Below are positions 34,178-43,028 of a DNA stretch of 63,939 nt, one piece after another. Each line of letters opens with the position of its first letter. The stretch's first letter is position 1. Below the pieces are notes generated by a model. The model had not been told where the DNA came from and ran no database searches. It saw only the letters and a program-made list of their open reading frames with translations. The translations under genes were made by a program, and so were the position numbers. The stretch comes from Acidimicrobiales bacterium (GTDB lineage: Bacteria; Actinomycetota; Acidimicrobiia; Acidimicrobiales; JAKAVM01): NCBI GenBank assembly GCA_027452005.1, contig DAIDHF010000001.1, forward strand, positions 85,410 through 149,348, read 5' to 3'.

Positions 34178-35386
34178 TCAACGAGGCCGGGATTTGTCCT
34201 TGGAGTGAGCCATAGCCTCCATTGCGAGTTCTTCGAGAGTTCCTCTCGCTGTAGCCTGCCAAGAGAAGTTCGAAGAAAAAGCCAGTGCCCCATCTGAAAG
34301 CTTCTTGCGTAGGTCCTTATCGGACATAATTGAGTCAAGGTGTGCTTCAAACTCTGCTGGATCACTTGCAACCATTCCACTCACACCGTGCTCTAATGCG
34401 TTTACATGTCCAGTAATCTGAGACACTACACACGGAGTTCCACACGCAGCCGCTTCTGTTATTGTCATACCCCAGCCCTCTCGTTGAGAATTTGAAGCTA
34501 GGATCCAGGCGGAACTGTATAGGTGAATCAACTCATCATCGGAAACCCTTCCGGGTAAAAGAATCCAGTCGCGGGCGTGATGAAAATCAATTAGTCTCTC
34601 CAGGTCAGCCCTCTCGTCCCCTTCACCAGCAATTACAAGCCTCAGTCCAGGATGTCTAGATTTCAACCGAGTTACGATCTCAATTAGAGGACCAAATCGC
34701 TTTACCTTTACCAATCTGCCCACGCTTATTATCAACGGCTCCCGACTCTTGCTAGCTGTGGGGGTAAATCTTGGGTCAATACCTGGCGGGATGACAGCAA
34801 TATTGTCGGGATTTAGACCTAACAAGTCCACAATTTCGTCTTTCGATGAGTGCGACAGGGTCACGATCCTAGAATTCCTATACACCCGAGGCGCAATTTT
34901 CGATTCAAGATACCAACCGAGTCGGGCGAGGCTGTTTGGAAGTACCATTTTCCACATTTCCGCGTGGACATGGTGGAGAAATACCACTGCGGGCTTACGT
35001 GACCAAAGTGGCGAGAAAAATGGCATTCCATTCCAAATTTCAATAAGTCCGTCGTGCTCAGGCAAGGCTCCAGCAAATCCACCTGCAACTACCGCCGGGA
35101 ACAATGAGTAACGCCCAGAAGAGCGTTTTACGAAGTATCCGTCTCGTTCGACACGGGAAACCTTATTGACGACCTGTGAGGTGCGAATATTGACACCAAG
35201 TCCTGCTTGTGACCAAACTCGGGCAATCTCTGAGCAGTGCACCTCAGATCCGCCGGCCTCGGGATCGTCTAGATCTCTCCAGGCCAGCATCTGGACATTG
35301 GCCAATCCTGCCGCTTGAGCCACGTCTGCCATCGCAAGGCGCGCGTATGCTGACGTTGAAGGCATCTGGTCTCTAAGCTCGGTCAC
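34178..35386 (-). CDS. GT4-family glycosyltransferase
   Basis: This 402-residue GT-B enzyme is most similar in layout to GT4 transferases. The N-terminal half has WRDLDDPEAGGSEVHCSEIARVW with the GGSE-type acceptor loop. The C-terminal half has IISVGRLVKVKRFGPLIEI, LVIAGEGDERADL and the nucleotide-sugar motif EGWGMTITEAAACGTPCVVS. No membrane segment is seen, so it acts at the inner face of the membrane. It is the most downstream gene of the minus-strand polysaccharide cluster and convergent with rpsA (13 bp apart). Donor and acceptor are unknown. Confidence 0.87.
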   Translation of the reverse strand: MTELRDQMPSTSAYARLAMADVAQAAGLANVQMLAWRDLDDPEAGGSEVHCSEIARVWSQAGLGVNIRTSQVVNKVSRVERDGYFVKRSSGRYSLFPAVVAGGFAGALPEHDGLIEIWNGMPFFSPLWSRKPAVVFLHHVHAEMWKMVLPNSLARLGWYLESKIAPRVYRNSRIVTLSHSSKDEIVDLLGLNPDNIAVIPPGIDPRFTPTASKSREPLIISVGRLVKVKRFGPLIEIVTRLKSRHPGLRLVIAGEGDERADLERLIDFHHARDWILLPGRVSDDELIHLYSSAWILASNSQREGWGMTITEAAACGTPCVVSQITGHVNALEHGVSGMVASDPAEFEAHLDSIMSDKDLRKKLSDGALAFSSNFSWQATARGTLEELAMEAMAHSKDKSRPR

Positions 35387-35525
35387 GTTGGGTAAAACCT
35401 ACTCTATCAAACACGAAAACTGCCACTCGGAGTATCCCCACTGTCCTCTTGAGTAGGCAATATAACCTTATCAGGAACTAGAATAGTATTTGTTGCATCC
35501 CGGAACGAAGTCTCGAAACCTGGAT

Positions 35526-36851
35526 CTAGATTTCAATAATTTTGCTACTTCGAAATGACACGAAAACCAAGTAGGCCAAAAGACAGGCAAAAAGTCCTAA
35601 TTGAACGATGAGATCACCACGCACCACAAAGCCTGGCCGTCCTTTGCTATTACCAACAACTACCAATAAGGATACAAGGGCCAACAGTAGGATCGCCAAT
35701 ACTTCGCCCCGTCCGATCCCCATGAAGTAGTAAACGATTATCACTGATAGTCCTAGCAGCCCCATGGCAGCCACCAGGACTGGCAGGTGCCCCACGTCTG
35801 CCATCAGGCGATGGGGAAACACAAGTTTCATAAAATAACGAGCAAAAAACATCGAGAACACTTCAAGCGCCGCCCAACAAGATGTAAGTATGCACAACGT
35901 AATTACAAGGGGGTTGAGGGCACTTTGACCTTTGTGCCATCTCGATGTGGCCTCTGGGAGCAGATATCCCGATAGAATTAGGGCCGCGAAGAAGAGAACC
36001 TTGGAAATAACCGCTATTGCAGCATAACTCCCGGAACCACCAGGATCTTGGTGGCCGATGATAACCACGTCAACCCCGGCAAGAGCTGCCAGCATGGCTA
36101 ACCCACAAAGTCCTACGAAAAAATCCACCACGTACCTGGAGGATTCAAAGTGTGGCATAGGAGACTCTCCTGAAATGGCGATCTCCACGTCGGCGAGGTG
36201 CTCTCGATCATTAGGACGGTTTTGCCCAATAAAACTTGCAATTGACAAACGAGCGTCTAGGTCAGCAAGGACAGCTGAAGCGAGTATTCCCAACATCGCT
36301 CCCTCAACTCCAAGTCCGGCGATCACCAAAATCAGGGTGACAGCTGTTCGCACAAGACCTTCAACCAATAGATTTCGAGCCATGTTTCGGTAAGCTAGCT
36401 CTGCTTGGATTATTCCTCGATCGATGGAAAGGAGCAACCAACCAGTACCGGCCACGAGAATAGGTGGTAGGTCGGACCAATCTCTTACAGCCAATTCTTG
36501 TGAGAGATGACGCCCAAATATTAGTGACAGGATGAAAACCCCGGCAGTTATGATGATGGCCAGTAACCTCCACCTAGCGACTATCGCTTTCGAGTTTTCA
36601 AATTCACTATTGGACTTCCATATAGTTAATTGCCGGACCACGGCCACGATCACTGCGTACCCCGGCATCGTTAGAATAAGAAAGATATAAACGAGTACGT
36701 TAAAAGATCCGTATTGACGGGAAACAAGCAAGTGCGAAAGGGCAAAGGTAGTAAGGATGTTTGCAACGTTTGCTATAAGTCCAGCCAGTCCTATTGCTCC
36801 TGCCCCAGCCAGAGCCGTTCGGATCGACGAACTAGACCGAGACATGATCAT
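35526..36851 (-). CDS. Oligosaccharide flippase-like membrane protein
   Basis: The protein of about 441 residues has 11-12 hydrophobic helices and a polysaccharide-exporter-like start (GAIGLAGLIANVANILTTFALSHLLVSRQYGSFNVLV), resembling Wzx/MATE-type flippases that move lipid-linked glycans across the membrane. The frame is open to 36881, but the ATGs at 36851 and 36845 fit better, because the longer form would overlap the upstream gene by 50 bp. Setting beside GT4 and GT-C genes supports a glycan role. Confidence 0.72.
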   Translation of the reverse strand: MIMSRSSSSIRTALAGAGAIGLAGLIANVANILTTFALSHLLVSRQYGSFNVLVYIFLILTMPGYAVIVAVVRQLTIWKSNSEFENSKAIVARWRLLAIIITAGVFILSLIFGRHLSQELAVRDWSDLPPILVAGTGWLLLSIDRGIIQAELAYRNMARNLLVEGLVRTAVTLILVIAGLGVEGAMLGILASAVLADLDARLSIASFIGQNRPNDREHLADVEIAISGESPMPHFESSRYVVDFFVGLCGLAMLAALAGVDVVIIGHQDPGGSGSYAAIAVISKVLFFAALILSGYLLPEATSRWHKGQSALNPLVITLCILTSCWAALEVFSMFFARYFMKLVFPHRLMADVGHLPVLVAAMGLLGLSVIIVYYFMGIGRGEVLAILLLALVSLLVVVGNSKGRPGFVVRGDLIVQLGLFACLLAYLVFVSFRSSKIIEI

Positions 36852-38322
36852 AATCCGGACTTGTATCGTGAGAAATGCCAACCAGGTCTCTAAAGACTTT
36901 CTTAATAAGCAATTTTATTCTTCCGGCACCACGCCGGTTATCTTGATCGGTTCCAGCCAGTCGAGAACTCCATCCGAGTTCGGCAATGGCTGCCAACACT
37001 ATTAGGCTAGGTTCTGCCGCAGCGCGAAATCTGGTTGTTCCATAGGTAACGACTGTCGCAACAGTTACCACGATTATTGGGGCCAAGAAATAGATCGTCG
37101 GTATTTTGCGTCTTTTGAGCATAAAAAACCCGGCCAATGCCGATGGTAACATCAGATAGTACATGATCAATTGCCACACCGATGCCCAGTAAGGCCTTTG
37201 GAGATACTCGTCAATTCCTAAGTTATTAATCGGATCATAGAATCCCCAGGTCCTACCAAGTCTGGCGTAAATAACTGGTATCCACCGAGATTTATGGTTC
37301 AAAGCATAGTGGATGGCTTGATCCCGGTAGTAGGCATCGGAAATTGATTGATCACCAGGTGGAGGTGGATTTGATAGCTGGCACTGGTAATCCCAGTAGC
37401 CTTCAAGCGAACCGCTGTAAGCTCCAGGGCAGTTTGCCCCAATCAACGTCCGACCAAGCTGTGTGGATATAATCTCGGTCCTTTTGAATGTGGTGAGATT
37501 GTGGACAACCCAAGGGGCGCATATCAATATTGTGGTTCCACTAAGTGCAGCGAACATCTTTATCCTTATTGATCTTGGCAGCAAATCTCCTCGTCCCGAA
37601 AAGGCGATTGTGCTACCCCACGTTGTGGCAGCTTTCCACGCAGCAGCAATTCTGTCGACAACGCCCACACTCTTGGGCTTCGAAAGAAAATGACCCCAGG
37701 AGACTGAACCCAATAGAGGTCCACGGGCACTAGATTCTGATCGACGAGCTGCCAGAGTCAAGGGGACAACTACAATCACCAGGAGTAGAACATCCTCAGA
37801 TCGAGCCATGAGATCTAACCCGATCACACCTCCTAAAAACACCGAGCTCCAGTAGCTTGGATTTCGCCAGTGCCGGTATGCAAGCCACAAGATTAAGACC
37901 ACCAAGAACTGTACTATCGTCTCGGATTCGATGAGCGTATCATTGATCCATAATCCCGGATATATACACGCGAGTATGCACGCTAGCTCGCCAGCCCGTT
38001 CTCCAGCAATATTTTTAGTCAAAACGCCAATCAGTAGTACAGTTCCAGTTCCAATTATCGACCATATGACTTGGTGTTCAAAGTAGGTTGATAAACCATA
38101 GAAATCACACACAGCCCCTAGAAAAGTGGTTAGCGGAGGATGGTCAGAAGCAGGTACAGCCTTATTTGCGAAAATTAGATTGAATGGATCTATATATGGT
38201 CTACCGTGAACCGAAAAAAACGACTGCCAGTAGTAGAACCAGGGATCGCCTGATAGGGGGAGCTCGGGATGATCAAAATATGAAACCGAAACCCGAAGCA
38301 TAAAGGCCATCAGTCCGACCAC
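36832..38322 (-). CDS. GT-C glycosyltransferase, GT39/ArnT-like
   Basis: The 496-residue polytopic protein has an early external loop PLSGDPWFYYWQSFF with an Asp at the place of the GT-C catalytic residue, followed by ASDHPPLTTFLGAV, typical of PMT/ArnT-like enzymes. Such enzymes use polyprenyl-phosphate sugars outside the membrane. The assigned GTG start leaves a short first helix. The frame stays open 70 bp upstream without ATG, GTG or TTG, encoding a plausible cytoplasmic start, so a non-standard start (such as CTG) is possible. Confidence 0.75.
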   Translation of the reverse strand: MVGLMAFMLRVSVSYFDHPELPLSGDPWFYYWQSFFSVHGRPYIDPFNLIFANKAVPASDHPPLTTFLGAVCDFYGLSTYFEHQVIWSIIGTGTVLLIGVLTKNIAGERAGELACILACIYPGLWINDTLIESETIVQFLVVLILWLAYRHWRNPSYWSSVFLGGVIGLDLMARSEDVLLLVIVVVPLTLAARRSESSARGPLLGSVSWGHFLSKPKSVGVVDRIAAAWKAATTWGSTIAFSGRGDLLPRSIRIKMFAALSGTTILICAPWVVHNLTTFKRTEIISTQLGRTLIGANCPGAYSGSLEGYWDYQCQLSNPPPPGDQSISDAYYRDQAIHYALNHKSRWIPVIYARLGRTWGFYDPINNLGIDEYLQRPYWASVWQLIMYYLMLPSALAGFFMLKRRKIPTIYFLAPIIVVTVATVVTYGTTRFRAAAEPSLIVLAAIAELGWSSRLAGTDQDNRRGAGRIKLLIKKVFRDLVGISHDTSPDYDHVSV

Positions 38323-38390
38323 GATCAGGAGTTGATAAAAACCGCCGAGCTTTTTCCATGAAAAGACGAGGTTCTCTCGGAGGTTCAGAT

Positions 38391-39941
38391 TTACTTTCCA
38401 GTCGGCAATACCGGAGCAGTTCTACCGGTTCCGGAACCACCAATGGTGGTCCCAACTGCAGTATCGGAATCAGTAGTGGACTGTTCATGATACTCGGCCT
38501 CGACATTGACCGACCATATATCATGAGAGGCGCCTAGAATGTTTTCAACACTTAGCATTGCCGTGTACATGGAATGGTCTTGGTTATTGTACCGATGCAT
38601 TCCATTCCTGCCAACCGGGTAAAGATTAGGTACGTTTTTGCCAAGCCAATCTCTAATTAGGTCAACCTTTTCAGCATAGCCTTCATCGTAGACCGGGTAT
38701 GCCTTTGGCATTCTTACGACATATCCGGCTTCAATTTTGTTGAAAACCCCGAGGCCTATTGCGGAGAGTTCTCTCTTGGCCAGGTCGATAAGGTCCTCAT
38801 CTTTGGAGTTCCACAACTCGTCACCCTCAAATACAAAGTACTCTAACCCCAAGCAGGTCTTGCCGTCTTTGACCATATACGGCGACCAAGATCCAAAATT
38901 TTGAATCCTTCCAACCTTGACATCAGGCGAGTGTACATATATCCAGTTATCAGGGAAGGAAAACTCTAACGGTACCACCAGAGCCACTGTTAGAAAATCT
39001 CGATAATGAAGCGACTTGGCACAAGCTAGAATATCCTCGGGTGGATTGGGCTGTAGAGACAGAACCAACTCTGACAGTGGCATAGATGAGACAACATGAG
39101 TTACTTGAAAGCTCTCAATGCTGTTAGCTTCGTCAAGGGTTTCTATTGACTCCACACCCTTGTCAGTCCATTTGACTGAGGTTACTCGTGTCTTCATATG
39201 TATCTGGGAACCCAGATTTCGAGACTTTTCAGTACATCTCTCCCACATCATTCCTGGTCCTAGCTTGGGATAATAGAACTCTTCAATTAATGAGGTTATC
39301 TGCTTAGATTTATTTCGCTTAGAGCCGACTAAGCGATTTCTAACCGGTTCCCATACTGCCTGAAATAGGGACATTCCCTTTATTCGTTGTGCGCCCCAGT
39401 CAGCTGATAGTTCCGAAGCCGGTACGCCCCAAACCTTCTCATTGTAAGTCTTGAAAAAATGCTTATAAAGTCGCCAACCATAATCCGCAACTATGTATCC
39501 CTCGAGAGTGCTTTTATCCCGAGGTGGCTTTATTCGAGCCCACATGTAGGACAAAAGACAGGCAAATGCTTCAAAAATACCTAGGTTTCGCAAGGCATTA
39601 ATGGGCTTGATTGGATAATCATAAAACTTGCCCTTGTAGAAGATTCGGCTCATTCGAGGACGTTTTAGAAAATCCTCTGATCCTAGTATCTCGTTCCAAA
39701 GATCTTCTACCGGTTTTACCTTCGTAAAGAATCTGTGGCCACCAATATCAAATCGCCACCCATCACGCTCTGGGGTTCGACTAATGCCACCAACGATGCT
39801 ATCGCCCTCAAAAACGATATTAGCAATTCCCAACTTTGAAAGTTGGTAAGCACAAGTTAGCCCGGCTGGGCCGGCTCCGATTATCCCGATCAACAACGAG
39901 CTTGTCTCTTTAGGCGACGATTTAGTATCCATCCGTCTCAA
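38391..39941 (-). CDS. FAD-dependent oxidoreductase, UDP-galactopyranose-mutase-like
   Basis: The 516-residue protein opens with a dinucleotide-binding fold IGIIGAGPAGLTCAYQL and the acidic ribose-binding end IVFEGDSIVGGISRT. RFDIGGHRFFTKV follows, typical for the UGM and protoporphyrinogen-oxidase-like group. Near the C-terminus NLYPVGRNGMHRYNNQDHSM resembles the FAD-binding end of UGM-like proteins. True UGM makes UDP-galactofuranose, a precursor of galactofuran. Authentic Glf is about 370-400 residues, so this longer relative may act on another sugar nucleotide or lipid-linked sugar. It lies between GT-C genes. Confidence 0.75.
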   Translation of the reverse strand: MRRMDTKSSPKETSSLLIGIIGAGPAGLTCAYQLSKLGIANIVFEGDSIVGGISRTPERDGWRFDIGGHRFFTKVKPVEDLWNEILGSEDFLKRPRMSRIFYKGKFYDYPIKPINALRNLGIFEAFACLLSYMWARIKPPRDKSTLEGYIVADYGWRLYKHFFKTYNEKVWGVPASELSADWGAQRIKGMSLFQAVWEPVRNRLVGSKRNKSKQITSLIEEFYYPKLGPGMMWERCTEKSRNLGSQIHMKTRVTSVKWTDKGVESIETLDEANSIESFQVTHVVSSMPLSELVLSLQPNPPEDILACAKSLHYRDFLTVALVVPLEFSFPDNWIYVHSPDVKVGRIQNFGSWSPYMVKDGKTCLGLEYFVFEGDELWNSKDEDLIDLAKRELSAIGLGVFNKIEAGYVVRMPKAYPVYDEGYAEKVDLIRDWLGKNVPNLYPVGRNGMHRYNNQDHSMYTAMLSVENILGASHDIWSVNVEAEYHEQSTTDSDTAVGTTIGGSGTGRTAPVLPTGK

Positions 39942-40041
39942 AGCCTAGTTGCACTAGGCCCCAGGTGGAAGTATCAATCAAATTGACCCAAAAACTACCT
40001 GGAACCTGGTACTTGCTCAGATATTAGAAATTGACCGATTT

Positions 40042-41628
40042 TCAGGGGGTTTGCAACTTTGGAAATTCAAGTAGATATGATGGCTCGTAGACCAGGGGAC
40101 TAGGGGACAATCTGGCAAGCTGCTTTCCTCTGGCCAAATAGAGTGCATCTGCAATAGCCGCACAGTCACTTCCAAACCCCTTATAATTGGGCATCCAGTC
40201 ATACCAGATTGTGTGAGTTGGGCCTGCTGAATTCAACAATTTTTGTACGAACTTTCCAGGACTCGAACGTTTGATTGCCTCTAGGTAGTCAATCCAGTTT
40301 ACGATTTGAGGGCTGTTACCTCTCGGAAACGCAAACATCTTGAGATCTAGGCCTTTCAACATTCTTGAGCCATCGGGACCCAACTGATCGGGGCAGTAAG
40401 CGACAACATCTCCGGCCTGGTAGTTGTGCTCAATCACACTGGCTACTTGACTTGCTTGAGTGCGGTTTTGAGAAATATTTGGAACACTTGCAACCAGCCC
40501 TAAGATAGCCGTTAGGCCTAGGGCAATCCGGCGGATATGGCCAGATCGGAGGGTCTTGAATGCGTATGCAATACAGATACCAAAAAAGGGGAAGGCTTCG
40601 GCAGCATAGCGGGTCTGGAAGCCTACTCCGAAGAGAGAGCTGGCAGTAATTCCCAGTAGCAAGGTCAGTATAAAAATTAAAGCGTACTGGCGAACTCCTG
40701 GGCGTGTCCGAAGATCAAGTTCAATTGTTCGTGAATTCTTAGCGTAGCCAAATAGAGCGAGGGCAACGAGGAGAAGGTAAAGGATTTTTAGGAAGTCTCC
40801 ACCGGTATTAGGTTGGGTAACCCCACCAGCGAACTGGCCTACGGTTGACGAAATTGCCGACACCGAGACCGTCTGTGCCCACGGAGTTCCCGTGTGGGCG
40901 CGCTGGAAAAGAAACTCTGACAGCCATGGAAGAAATGTAAGTGAACCCGCGGCCATTGCACCAAGGCCATAGAGCCATACTTTAGTGTGATAGCGAATTG
41001 CGTCGTACAGGAAAAGGACACCTAGAGCACCAATTAGAAAAAATGACCAATAGTGTGTGTACTCCAGGCTGGCAATTACTAAAGCAAACAACCCGGCGTT
41101 TATGAGTGTAGGCGACTCGCGCAGCAAGAGTGTAAGCCACAAAGCCAAAAGACCTTCGAGGGTCAACAAAGAGTACATTCGTTCAGTCGTGGCATAAGTA
41201 GCCAGATATGGCGACGTCCCAAAAATAATTAAACCAGCAAACGCCACTTGTTTGCCACCCACCTTGTTTCCAACTATCCAAGCAATGGGTAGTGTAATAA
41301 CACTAATTACTCCAGCTAGCGATCTTGCGGCAAGATTGCTCGTCCCAAATATTGAGTTCCAGATATGGGAGAGAAAGTAATACAACGGCGGGGAACCGTC
41401 TTCGCGTAGATAGTGGATCAGCTTCGACAGTGGTTCTTGTGCGATATTGAAGGTCTGCGCCTCATCCAGCCACATCTGGGATTTGGTATAAAACCTTATT
41501 ATGACTGATGCAACTAGGACTAGGAGCACAAACACAATAGAGAGCGTCCTAAAACCAACTCTCAACTCTCTAGCATCAGGCTGGTCGGAGGTTTCAGAAA
41601 TATTTTGGTCGGCTGAAGTTGTATCCAT
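40042..41628 (-). CDS. GT-C glycosyltransferase, GT39-like
   Basis: The 528-residue polytopic protein has a cytoplasmic N-terminus of about 27 residues. After TM1 the loop KSQMWLDEAQTFNIAQEPL carries the Asp-Glu of the PMT/ArnT active site, and GSPPLYYFLSHIW is typical of the second loop. About ten helices follow, then a soluble external domain of about 130 residues. Such enzymes move a sugar from a polyprenyl-phosphate donor to a protein, lipid or glycan on the outer side. It is next to a second GT-C-like gene (41661-42911) and upstream of the UGM-like gene in the same cluster. Confidence 0.82.
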   Translation of the reverse strand: MDTTSADQNISETSDQPDARELRVGFRTLSIVFVLLVLVASVIIRFYTKSQMWLDEAQTFNIAQEPLSKLIHYLREDGSPPLYYFLSHIWNSIFGTSNLAARSLAGVISVITLPIAWIVGNKVGGKQVAFAGLIIFGTSPYLATYATTERMYSLLTLEGLLALWLTLLLRESPTLINAGLFALVIASLEYTHYWSFFLIGALGVLFLYDAIRYHTKVWLYGLGAMAAGSLTFLPWLSEFLFQRAHTGTPWAQTVSVSAISSTVGQFAGGVTQPNTGGDFLKILYLLLVALALFGYAKNSRTIELDLRTRPGVRQYALIFILTLLLGITASSLFGVGFQTRYAAEAFPFFGICIAYAFKTLRSGHIRRIALGLTAILGLVASVPNISQNRTQASQVASVIEHNYQAGDVVAYCPDQLGPDGSRMLKGLDLKMFAFPRGNSPQIVNWIDYLEAIKRSSPGKFVQKLLNSAGPTHTIWYDWMPNYKGFGSDCAAIADALYLARGKQLARLSPSPLVYEPSYLLEFPKLQTP

Positions 41629-41660
41629 GTGAAACAGTTACTTTAGTGCAATCTCGATGT

Positions 41661-42911
41661 TCAATCGAGTCTAAGTACCCCTTGTGCTGCCGCAATCGTC
41701 GTAATAGTTCCTAAACTTACCAGTATGGGCTTTAGTTGTAATCGGCTTTGTACCAGAATTACGAGACACAAAATGAACAGGTCATCAAGCATTCGAAAGT
41801 CTGCCGCACCAATCCAAACAATTTTCTGTAGAAAAAGAGTAGACAAAAATACAAATACAAATGCCACCTTGAACTCAATAGGGCTCGAACTAGATCTAAA
41901 GTGCCTAACGGTTAGAAAACCGGTATAAATTAGTAACAGGAGTTCGACGATCCACAGGAGTGTAGTAGGGGAGCTAAGCGAGTTCATATAGGCCCTCAAA
42001 CCCTCCAAGAAGCCGACGAGCGGCACCCCTGCGTTGTGCCCAGACACACTTAATATCGGAAATTTGCCCAATTTTGATTGAAGATATACTTGCCAAGAGA
42101 CAAAGGCTAATAGCGGGATAAGCCAGATCGTGTGATCTACCAGGGAAACCGGCCCTGACGCTTCAGAGATATCTGGAGTATAAAATAATCTGTCCAGCTT
42201 CGAACGAAGGCGAGAGTTCAACATGTGTCTGGCTATAACGGTGGCCCCGATTCCCAAGATTACAATCACCGTGGGCTCTTTTGCGAGCACTGCTATAGCT
42301 CCCGAGCAACCTGCCAGGATTGGTCGGTTTTTCAAGAGGAGATAAAGTGTGGCGATTAAAAACACGGCTTCAACAATCTCAGTCAGATCTCTTGAGAGCG
42401 TCATTACAAATCCGAAATACAGGGCAAATCCAAATCCGATCAAAGGAGTTCTGTTCGAATGAACGGCAATCTTCGCCCCGAGAAAAGATAAGAGTCCAAT
42501 TCCAATGACGTTTATTCCAACTAGCGCCCACGGCACTAATGAGTAGTTCCCGAAAGAGAAAATCCAGGCTAGAAGTGGATATACAATTCGTTGATATCTA
42601 CCAGAGGTATCCATTGTGATTCCCTGGTACGTCCGATGAAAATTAAACGGGTTGATAGACATCCGATAGTAGAACTGGCCATCATAACCCTGTCCGGGAA
42701 CAATTGGTAAGCCGTGTGGTGTTTGAGTTGCATTGACGTGATATGTTCCGGCGAGCACCAACGCCGCTAAGTGTCCATGCGCCGCCACCACGACTCTTGC
42801 CCCGATAAAGAGCGCTGCGAATATTACTCCGCCAATTCCAACCTTGATCGGACGGTCAAAAATATGGATAATTGACTTTTGAATCGATGCTAGAAAAACG
42901 GAAATCTTCAC
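41661..42911 (-). CDS. GT-C-like polytopic membrane protein
   Basis: The 416-residue protein has about ten hydrophobic helices. The first external loop contains PIVPGQGYDGQFYYRMSINP, a Gly-Tyr-Asp-Gly-Gln motif seen in a family of uncharacterised membrane proteins that look like GT-C transferases. The Asp would be the candidate catalytic base. It starts the minus-strand cluster, with 117 bp to the divergent ABC transporter gene. The enzyme call is inference from fold-like layout and neighbours. Confidence 0.65.
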   Translation of the reverse strand: MKISVFLASIQKSIIHIFDRPIKVGIGGVIFAALFIGARVVVAAHGHLAALVLAGTYHVNATQTPHGLPIVPGQGYDGQFYYRMSINPFNFHRTYQGITMDTSGRYQRIVYPLLAWIFSFGNYSLVPWALVGINVIGIGLLSFLGAKIAVHSNRTPLIGFGFALYFGFVMTLSRDLTEIVEAVFLIATLYLLLKNRPILAGCSGAIAVLAKEPTVIVILGIGATVIARHMLNSRLRSKLDRLFYTPDISEASGPVSLVDHTIWLIPLLAFVSWQVYLQSKLGKFPILSVSGHNAGVPLVGFLEGLRAYMNSLSSPTTLLWIVELLLLIYTGFLTVRHFRSSSSPIEFKVAFVFVFLSTLFLQKIVWIGAADFRMLDDLFILCLVILVQSRLQLKPILVSLGTITTIAAAQGVLRLD

Positions 42912-43028
42912 ATGTGGTACCTGGCGAGACTTTAGCTCAAAATAGTCTGGTATTGGGGTGACTATCAGAAGAATTCACCCAAAAGCTCAGCACCACGATA
43001 GGGATCTAGATTAGAGTATTTCCACAAT

